This document shows, piece by piece, positions 56,466 to 64,000 of a stretch of DNA of 64,000 bases; positions within the stretch are counted from its first letter, which is position 1; each line of letters starts with the position of its first letter. Origin of the DNA: Betaproteobacteria bacterium (GTDB taxonomy: Bacteria; Pseudomonadota; Gammaproteobacteria; Burkholderiales; SG8-39); NCBI GenBank assembly GCA_016713125.1, contig JADJPT010000004.1, positions 1 through 64,000 of the forward strand, in the 5' to 3' direction. The position numbers and the translations under genes were made by a program. The notes below the pieces were generated by a model. It saw only the letters and a list, made by a program, of their open reading frames with translations, was not told where the DNA came from and did not search any database.

Positions 56466-57311
56466 CTAGAGCTGGTTCAGGAACGTGGTGAGGCGCTGCA
56501 GCTTCTCGGCATGTTCGCGCTTGACCGCGGCGGGGTCCTGGCCGGTCCAGTCGTAGAAGCCGCGTCCGGTCTTGATGCCCAGGTGGCCGGCCTCGTAGAG
56601 ATCCTGCACCGGACGTTGCGGTTCGGCCGAATGGCACAGGTGCGGCACCACCGCGCGCTGCGACATCGCATTGACGTCCAGGCCCGAGATGTCCTTTTGC
56701 TGGATCAGCCCGCCGATGCACATGCGCGGACCGAAACTCACGCGGCAGAACGCGTCGATCTCCTCCGCCGTGCAGATGCCCTGCGCGATCAGGTAGTACG
56801 CCTCGTGCAGCATCGCGTGCTGCATGCGGTTGAGCAGGCCGGGGATGGCGCGATTGAGCGCGAGCACCTGCTTGCCCGAGCGCTCGAGGTAATCCTTGGC
56901 CAGCGCGTAGGCGGCCGGGTCGGTGCGCGCACAGGGCGCGGTCTCGACCTGCGGCATGGCCTCGGCCGGCATGTACCAGTGTGCGGCCAGGAAGCGCTGC
57001 GGGTGCTTGAGCGGCGCGGCAAGCAGTTCGATGTCCAGCGCCGAGGTGTTCGTGGCCAGCACCGGCGCACCACCGTACTTCGCCTCGACCTGCGCATACA
57101 CCGCATGCTTGACCGGGATGTCCTCGATCACCGACTCGATCACCAGTGCAGGCGCGTCCGCCGGCAGGGCGTCGAGCAGCGGCACACCTTCCGGTGCACC
57201 TTGCACGCGGGCCGGATCGCGCGCGAGCAGGGACACAGGGATGCCGTGCGTGCGGAAAGTGCGCGCGATGCCGCGCCCCATGACCCCTGCGCCGATCACC
57301 AGCACGCTCAT
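56466..57311 (-). CDS. 3-hydroxyacyl-CoA dehydrogenase family protein
   Basis: A 281-residue NAD-dependent dehydrogenase. It has the dinucleotide motif VLVIGAGVMGRGIARTFR at the N-terminus, the catalytic histidine segment RFLAAHWYMPAEAMPQVET, and a C-terminal dimerisation domain ending GHLGIKTGRGFYDW. The pattern matches HBDH/lambda-crystallin-type enzymes that oxidise 3-hydroxy acids or their CoA esters. The start at 57311 overlaps the stop of the TRAP permease gene (ATGA), so the enzyme is encoded with the transporter and probably handles the imported compound. Confidence 0.87.
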   Translation of the reverse strand: MSVLVIGAGVMGRGIARTFRTHGIPVSLLARDPARVQGAPEGVPLLDALPADAPALVIESVIEDIPVKHAVYAQVEAKYGGAPVLATNTSALDIELLAAPLKHPQRFLAAHWYMPAEAMPQVETAPCARTDPAAYALAKDYLERSGKQVLALNRAIPGLLNRMQHAMLHEAYYLIAQGICTAEEIDAFCRVSFGPRMCIGGLIQQKDISGLDVNAMSQRAVVPHLCHSAEPQRPVQDLYEAGHLGIKTGRGFYDWTGQDPAAVKREHAEKLQRLTTFLNQL

Positions 57312-59097
57312 GCCTGCGCCCTGCGCAACTGGGCGAACTGCGCGGCACCCACCACGGCGAGCAGGCCGAGGCCGATGGCGTCGGTCACCAGCCCGGGCTT
57401 GATCAGGCACAGCGCGGCGACGAACAGCAGAACGCGCTGCCAGGCGCTCGCATGCGCGATCAGCCAGCCGAACAGGCTGCCGGCCAGGCAGATCACGCCG
57501 ATCACCGCACTGCTGACTGCCCAGAGCACATTCAGCCATTCGCTGCTCCAGTCCCTGACGATCAGCAGCAGCATGGGCTCATACACGAACATGAACGGCA
57601 CGATGTAGGCCGGCGCCGCCGCACGCATCGCCGCCCAGCCCGACTGCCAGATGTCGGCCTTCGCCAGGCTGGCCGCCGCGAACACCGCCAGCGCGACCGG
57701 CGGGGTGATGGCCGACAGGATCGCGAAGTAGAAGGCGAACATGTGCGCCGCCGGGGTGACCGCACCCATCTTGATCAGCGCCGGCACCAGCAGCGCCACC
57801 ATCACGATGTAGGCGGGTGTCGTCGGCATGCCCATGCCGAGGATGATGCCGGCCAGGGCGGTCAGGATGAGGGCCGGCAGCAGCGCGTTCTGCGCCATGC
57901 CGATCACGATCTGGGTGAACACGATACCCAGGCCGGTGATGGTCACGCAGCCGATGACGATGCCCGCGCAGGAGCAGGCCATGGCCACGGACAGGGCGTT
58001 GCGCGCGCCCTCCTCGAGAGCTTCGGTGACCGAGCGCCAGGTGATGCCGGCACGCGTGGTCTTGCGCAACATCGCCACCGGCAGGCGGGACAGCGCGCCG
58101 ACCAGCGCGCACAACGGCGCCGAATAGCCCAGGAACAGTAGCGCTTGGCCTCGAAGTGCACCGCGAAGAAGACCGCCACGTAGTACAGCAGCGCCGGCAC
58201 CACGGCCCACAGCGCGACCTGCGCGTAGGGCACGGAAAGGAACTCGGCCATCACGAAGGCCGCCGCCCCCATGATCGGCGGCATCAGCTGGCCGCCGGTC
58301 GAGGCCACCGATTCGACCGCGGCCGCGAACGGCGGGCGGAAGCCGGTGCGCTTCATCAGCGGGATGGTGATCGGTCCGTCGACCATGACGTTGGCGACCG
58401 CGCTGCCCGAGACGGTGCCGAACAGCGATGAACTGACCACCGCGACCTTGCCCGGTCCGCCGGCCGAGTGGCCGGTAATCGACATCGCGAAATCCATGAA
58501 CAGCTGCCCGGTGCCGCTTTTCTCCATGAAGGCGCCGAAGATCACGAACAGCATCACATAGGACGCGGACACGCCCAGGGTCGAGCCGAAAATGCCCTCG
58601 GTCGACAGGTAGATCTGCTCCATCAGCACCGGCAGTTTCACCTGTGTGAAGATCGCTGCATAGACCAGAAAGCACAGTGCCGTGATCGGCAGCGCCCAGC
58701 CGATCACGCGCCGCGTGCCCTCGAGGATGACGACCACCGCCACCACCGAGAAGATCTGGTCCCAGACCGTCAGGTCGTCGATGTAGATGATGCGGTTGGT
58801 GAAGGCCTCGTAGGTGACGAAGATGTGCAGCACGAAGGCCAGCCCGGCGAACAGCAGCGTGAAATCCAGTGCCCGCCAGGAGATTCCGCCGTCTCTGCGC
58901 GAGGGGTAGAGCAGGAACACCAGCGCCAGCGCGAACATCAGGTGCGTGCCGCGGAAGATCACCGCCTCGGGCGGGCCGAATGCGACGACCTGCATGTGAT
59001 AGAGCGACATCACGATGGCGATCCCGCTCACGACCCATTTCAGCATGCGCGAGGTCGGCGCGGTTACCGGCTTCTCGTCGGAGACGATGGTCGTCAT
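57308..59097 (-). CDS. TRAP transporter fused permease (TAXI type), one frameshift
   Basis: About 596 residues. The N-terminal four-helix part (DctQ-like, for example FTLLFAGLAFVLHIFVTYEA) is fused to the large permease, with VSSSLFGTVSGSAVANVMVD, ESVASTGGQLMPPIMGAAAF and IILGMGMPTTPAYIVMVALL. The frame shifts near 58140, between HFEAKR and LFLGYSAPL. This fused DctQM form is typical of TRAP-TAXI systems. It is preceded by the TAXI receptor gene and overlaps the 3-hydroxyacyl-CoA dehydrogenase-like gene. Confidence 0.9.
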
Positions 59098-59112
59098 ATT
59101 TCCCCCTGCGGA

Positions 59113-59140
59113 TAAACAAAGGGGCGGCTCGCGCCGCCCC
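59113..59140 (-). terminator. attenuator-like hairpin between TAXI receptor and permease
   Basis: On the minus strand GGGGCGGC-GCGA-GCCGCCCC is followed by UUUGUUUA. It sits between the receptor stop and the permease start, where partial termination would give more receptor than permease. Confidence 0.8.
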
Positions 59141-59167
59141 CGTTGCTGCGTACCGGATGCCCTGGCG

Positions 59168-60115
59168 TCAGATCGCGCCGGCTTCCTTGTAGAACTTCGC
59201 CGCGCCCTTGTGCAGGGGCACGCCGATGTCGACCGCCATGTCCTTGGGCGTCACGCCGGCGATGGCCTTGTTCACCGCCGACATCGATTCGACGTTCGCC
59301 GCCATGGTCTTGACCATGGTGTAGATCATCTGCTCGGGCAGATCGCAGGCGGCGATGATGTGGGTCGAGTAGCCGATCACCGGCACGTCCTTGTCCTGCT
59401 TCGGATAGGTGCCCGCTTTGATGATCAGGCGGTTGTAGCCGGCGTTGGACTTCTTCAGCTCGTTCATGGTCTTGTCGTCGACCGGCACCAGCCTCACGTC
59501 GCGCGCGCTGGCCAGGTCCATGACCGAGGAGGCCGGCGCCGTGGTGCCCAGCGTGAAGACTTGCGCGTGGCCGTCCTTCATCAGCGACACGGCGTCGGTG
59601 TAGGAGGCCTGGAAGTTGATCTTGGCCAGCGCCTGGTAGTTCAGGCCGTTCATCTTCAGCACCATGTCGGTCAGCAGTTCACCCGTATTACCCTTGGGCT
59701 GCGTGACCACCGTCTTGCCCTTCATGTCGGCGAAGGAGTTGACTTTCGCATCGGCGAGCGCGACGACCTGGAAGTACTGCGGATAGATGTTGGCGACCTG
59801 GCAGACCTTGGTGACCTTCTTGGGATAGGGCGCGCGGCCGGCCAGTCCGTCGACCGTGCTGCTCGAGTTGGCGAAACCGATCTGCGCCTTGCCCTCGTCG
59901 ATGCCGCGTACGTTGGCGATGCCTGCACCCGGTGTGGCGGTGACGGCGAGTCCGGGAATCTCCTTCTCCCACAGGCCCTTGAGTGCGCCGCCCAGGGGAA
60001 CCCAGACGCCGCCCTGCGGGCCGGTCATGAAGGTCACCTGTTGGGCTGCGACGGGGGCCGCGAATGCGGCAACGGCGGCGGCGAGCGCCGCCCGTGCAAA
60101 AAGTGCGCGTTTCAT
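59168..60115 (-). CDS. TAXI-family TRAP substrate-binding protein
   Basis: A 315-residue periplasmic protein with a signal peptide (MKRALFARAALAAAVAAFAA, cut after PVAAQ). It has TAXI landmarks MTGPQGGVWVPLGGALKGLW, ANSSSTVDGLAG and GKTVVTQPKGNTGELLTDMV, with KINFQASYTDAVSLMKDGHA further on. The start at 60115 opens the signal peptide. It binds the substrate for the fused permease downstream. Glutamate or other small organic anions are typical of the family, and the ligand is not predictable here. Confidence 0.92.
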   Translation of the reverse strand: MKRALFARAALAAAVAAFAAPVAAQQVTFMTGPQGGVWVPLGGALKGLWEKEIPGLAVTATPGAGIANVRGIDEGKAQIGFANSSSTVDGLAGRAPYPKKVTKVCQVANIYPQYFQVVALADAKVNSFADMKGKTVVTQPKGNTGELLTDMVLKMNGLNYQALAKINFQASYTDAVSLMKDGHAQVFTLGTTAPASSVMDLASARDVRLVPVDDKTMNELKKSNAGYNRLIIKAGTYPKQDKDVPVIGYSTHIIAACDLPEQMIYTMVKTMAANVESMSAVNKAIAGVTPKDMAVDIGVPLHKGAAKFYKEAGAI

Positions 60116-60224
60116 CGATTGTCTCCTTAGGACTTGAAAGGCCGTCTTGCGCGGCGTGCGCCGATGATACGGGGCACCGGCAGAAGCGTCCAGCCGCACC
60201 GCGGGGGTGGCCACGCGCCCGGGC

Positions 60225-61640
60225 TCAGCGCCCGTCCTGGCTCCAGCCCCCGCCCAGCGCCTTGTACAGGCTGACCGAGGCCTGCAGGCGCGTCAGCCGG
60301 ACCTGCGCGGCGCCGTCCTGCGCCGAGAACAGCGTGCGCTGCGCGTCGAGTACCGAGAGCAGGTCGTCCACGCCTTCGCGGTAACGCACCTCGGCCAGGC
60401 GCAGGGCGCGCAGCGCCTCGTCGCGCACCTGAGCCTGCAGCACTTCCTGCTCCCGGCCGCGTCCGGCCGCGGCCAGTGCGTTGCCGACGTCGGCCAGTGC
60501 CGCCAGCACGGCCTTGCGGTAAGCCTCCACCAGCTCGCGCTCGCGCGCGCGGGCGATGTCGACCTGCGCGTCCAGGCGGCCGCCGTCGAAGATCGTCTGC
60601 AGCAGGCTGGCGCCCAGCGTCAGCGCCGTGGTCGGCGCGTCGAGCGCGAACAGCAGCGCGTTGCTGGCCAGACCCGCCGAGCCGGTCAGGCTGATGCCCG
60701 GCAACAGCGCGGCGCGCGCAGCCGCGATATTGGCGTTGGCCGCGGACAGCTGCGCTTCGGCGCTGGCCAGGTCGGGCCGGCGCGTCAGGATTCCGGCCGG
60801 CAGGCCGGGTGCCGCCACCGGCACCGCGAGTTCGGCAAGGCTTTGCGCCTGCACCGTGAAGCCTTCGGGCGCGCGGCCGACGAGGATGGCGAGCGCGGCC
60901 AGGGTCTGGCGTTCCTGCAGCGCCAGCGGCGGGATCGCCGCCTGCTGGTTGAGCACCGTGGAGCGCTGGCGCGACAGGTCGAGCTGCGAGACCACGCCGT
61001 TGCGCACGCGTGCCTCGACCAGCGTGTACACGCGTTCGGCGATCGCCAGGTTCTCGCGCGCGATGGCCAGGCGCGTGCGCACCGCCAGCAACTGGAAGTA
61101 GCCGCCGGCCACACCCGAGACCAGCGTGAGGCGCGCCGTCTCGCGGTCATAGCGGCTGGCCAGCAGCGAGGATTCGGCCGCGCGCAGCCCGGCGGCATTG
61201 CGGCCCCACAGGTCCAGCTCGTAGCTCGCGCTCAGGCTCAGGTTGCTCGATTCGCTGCTGCTCGAGACCCTGGGTTCGCCGCCGCGCGCGTCGCGCCGCG
61301 AGGTGGCGGCACTCAGGCCCAGCGAGGGGAACAGCGAGGCGCCGGCCACCACCGCCTGCGCCTCGGCCTGGCGCACGCGCTCGATGGCGATGGCCAGGTC
61401 CGGACTGCCGGCCAGCGCCTCGTCGACCAGCGTGCGCAGTTCCGGCGAGGAAAAGCGCGTCCACCATTGCGCGTCGACCGGCGCGGCCTCGGCCGGTGCG
61501 GCTTCGCTCCAGGCGGCGGGCAGCGCCGGCACGCGGCGCACGGCGTTATCCGGCGTGCCGCCGGTGGTGGCGCAGGCCGCCAGCGCGGCGACCAGGGCCA
61601 GGCTCAGCAGGCTGCGTGTGACTGCGCGCGGCGTGTTCAT
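60225..61640 (-). CDS. outer-membrane efflux factor, NodT/TolC type lipoprotein
   Basis: A 471-residue protein with a lipoprotein signal (SLLSLALVAALAAC). The two TolC-like repeats are visible in the duplicated coiled-coil regions (SLSASYELDLWGRNAAGLRA and LTLGASLLQTIFDGGRLDAQ, plus the RPDLASAEAQLSAANANIAA motif). It is the outer-membrane channel of a tripartite pump. It follows macB by 20 bases on the same strand, so MacA, MacB and this channel form one efflux operon. The start at 61640 is set by the signal peptide. Confidence 0.93.
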   Translation of the reverse strand: MNTPRAVTRSLLSLALVAALAACATTGGTPDNAVRRVPALPAAWSEAAPAEAAPVDAQWWTRFSSPELRTLVDEALAGSPDLAIAIERVRQAEAQAVVAGASLFPSLGLSAATSRRDARGGEPRVSSSSESSNLSLSASYELDLWGRNAAGLRAAESSLLASRYDRETARLTLVSGVAGGYFQLLAVRTRLAIARENLAIAERVYTLVEARVRNGVVSQLDLSRQRSTVLNQQAAIPPLALQERQTLAALAILVGRAPEGFTVQAQSLAELAVPVAAPGLPAGILTRRPDLASAEAQLSAANANIAAARAALLPGISLTGSAGLASNALLFALDAPTTALTLGASLLQTIFDGGRLDAQVDIARARERELVEAYRKAVLAALADVGNALAAAGRGREQEVLQAQVRDEALRALRLAEVRYREGVDDLLSVLDAQRTLFSAQDGAAQVRLTRLQASVSLYKALGGGWSQDGR

Positions 61641-61660
61641 GTTCGCGGGCTCGCTCCGGA

Positions 61661-63624
<1,964 letters not shown>

Positions 63625-63628
<4 letters not shown>

Positions 63629-64000
63629 ATGCGCGGGGTCATCTTGGGCGCGCCCTGGGCGCCCGCGGCCGGGCGCTGCGGCACGTTCTGCTGGCGCGTG
63701 CCGACCACCACCTGTTCGCCCGGCTCCAGTCCCGACAGCACCTGCGCGGAGACCCGGTTCATGGTGCCGACGGCGATCTCGCGCTCCGCGACGCTGCCGT
63801 CGGCGGCCACCACGCGCACCAGCGCGCGGCCGTCGCCGGTCGGCGCTGGAGCCAGCGCCGCGGCGCCGGCCGGCGCCCGGGATTGCCGGCTTCGCTGCCC
63901 GCCGCCGCCCGGGGCGCCGGCCGCCGCCGCGCACCGGGCGCAGCGCGGCGATCGGCACCAGCACCGCGTCCCTGGCGCTGGCGACCACGAAGAACACCTG
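63625..64000 (-). CDS. macA: MacA-type periplasmic adaptor, C-terminal fragment, frameshifted
   Basis: Only the last 120 or so codons are inside the window. The end reads VVAADGSVAEREIAVGTMNR, then SAQVLSGLEPGEQVVVGTRQ, the membrane-proximal domain of HlyD/MacA adaptors. The left portion (FFVVASARDAVLVPIAALRP) matches the preceding beta-barrel strand. A proline/glycine-rich stretch between them is out of frame, so at least one indel lies near 63820-63920. It overlaps macB by four bases and completes the tripartite efflux operon. Confidence 0.8.

Overview
The window is a GC-rich, gene-dense bacterial chromosome segment. Its gene content fits a betaproteobacterium: split PntAA/PntAB/PntB transhydrogenase, GlcDEF, YbiB, ClpS-ClpA, type-A RNase P RNA, DctPQM and TAXI-type TRAP transporters, and a flavocytochrome c-type sulfide dehydrogenase pair. 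This placement is inferred from family resemblance, not from a search. I see no tRNA, rRNA operon, insertion sequence, prophage or CRISPR array.

The sequence carries many small reading-frame errors. About twenty genes, including core ones such as clpA, pntB, glcD and ybiB, need a single-base shift to recover family sequence. Two more (pntAA and an MFS gene) have an in-frame TAG, and ybiB is interrupted by 62 bases containing 39 consecutive T. Several indels sit in short homopolymers. The simplest reading is uncorrected sequencing or assembly error, so I annotate these as single genes with shift positions given.

Layout. 1-5 kb: end of a flavoprotein/2Fe-2S dehydrogenase pair, an XRE regulator with a likely operator, a periplasmic M48 protease, a Tat-exported aldo/keto reductase and an MFS-like carrier. 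5-14 kb: LemA plus a membrane M48 protease, a YdiJ-like FAD/Fe-S oxidoreductase, an ankyrin protein, RadC, and CoaBC reading in frame into Dut. 14-19 kb: FccB/FccA, ClpA/ClpS and a cold-shock gene. 19-25 kb: an unrecognised 458-residue protein, two tandem genes for tiny secreted lysine-rich peptides, a DUF192 protein, a four-helix membrane protein with a 32-residue membrane peptide, SodB and a TSUP exporter pair. 25-34 kb: hyi-glcDEF (glycolate to glyoxylate and hydroxypyruvate metabolism), a PAS/GGDEF diguanylate cyclase and an ABC exporter. 34-42 kb: pntAA-pntAB-pntB, a NhaD-like antiporter and a DctPQM TRAP transporter whose large subunit has an unusual acidic insert.

42-49 kb: a PAS protein, YbiB, an HD-domain protein, the RNase P RNA gene, and an MFS/LLM-flavin/2OG-oxygenase operon, then a DUF1223 protein. 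49-57 kb: a fumarase-superfamily lyase converging on a CaiB-type CoA-transferase, a lipoprotein esterase, NfeD with an SPFH protein, DUF2798, glyoxalase-like and SRPBCC proteins. 56-60 kb: a TAXI TRAP receptor, fused permease and 3-hydroxyacyl-CoA dehydrogenase-like operon. 60-64 kb: a MacA-MacB-outer-membrane-factor efflux operon running off the window.

The least explained features are the tandem lysine-rich peptide genes (20861-21336), the unrecognised gene at 19100-20476, the 32-residue membrane peptide at 22425-22523, the DctM insert and the poly-T interruption of ybiB.
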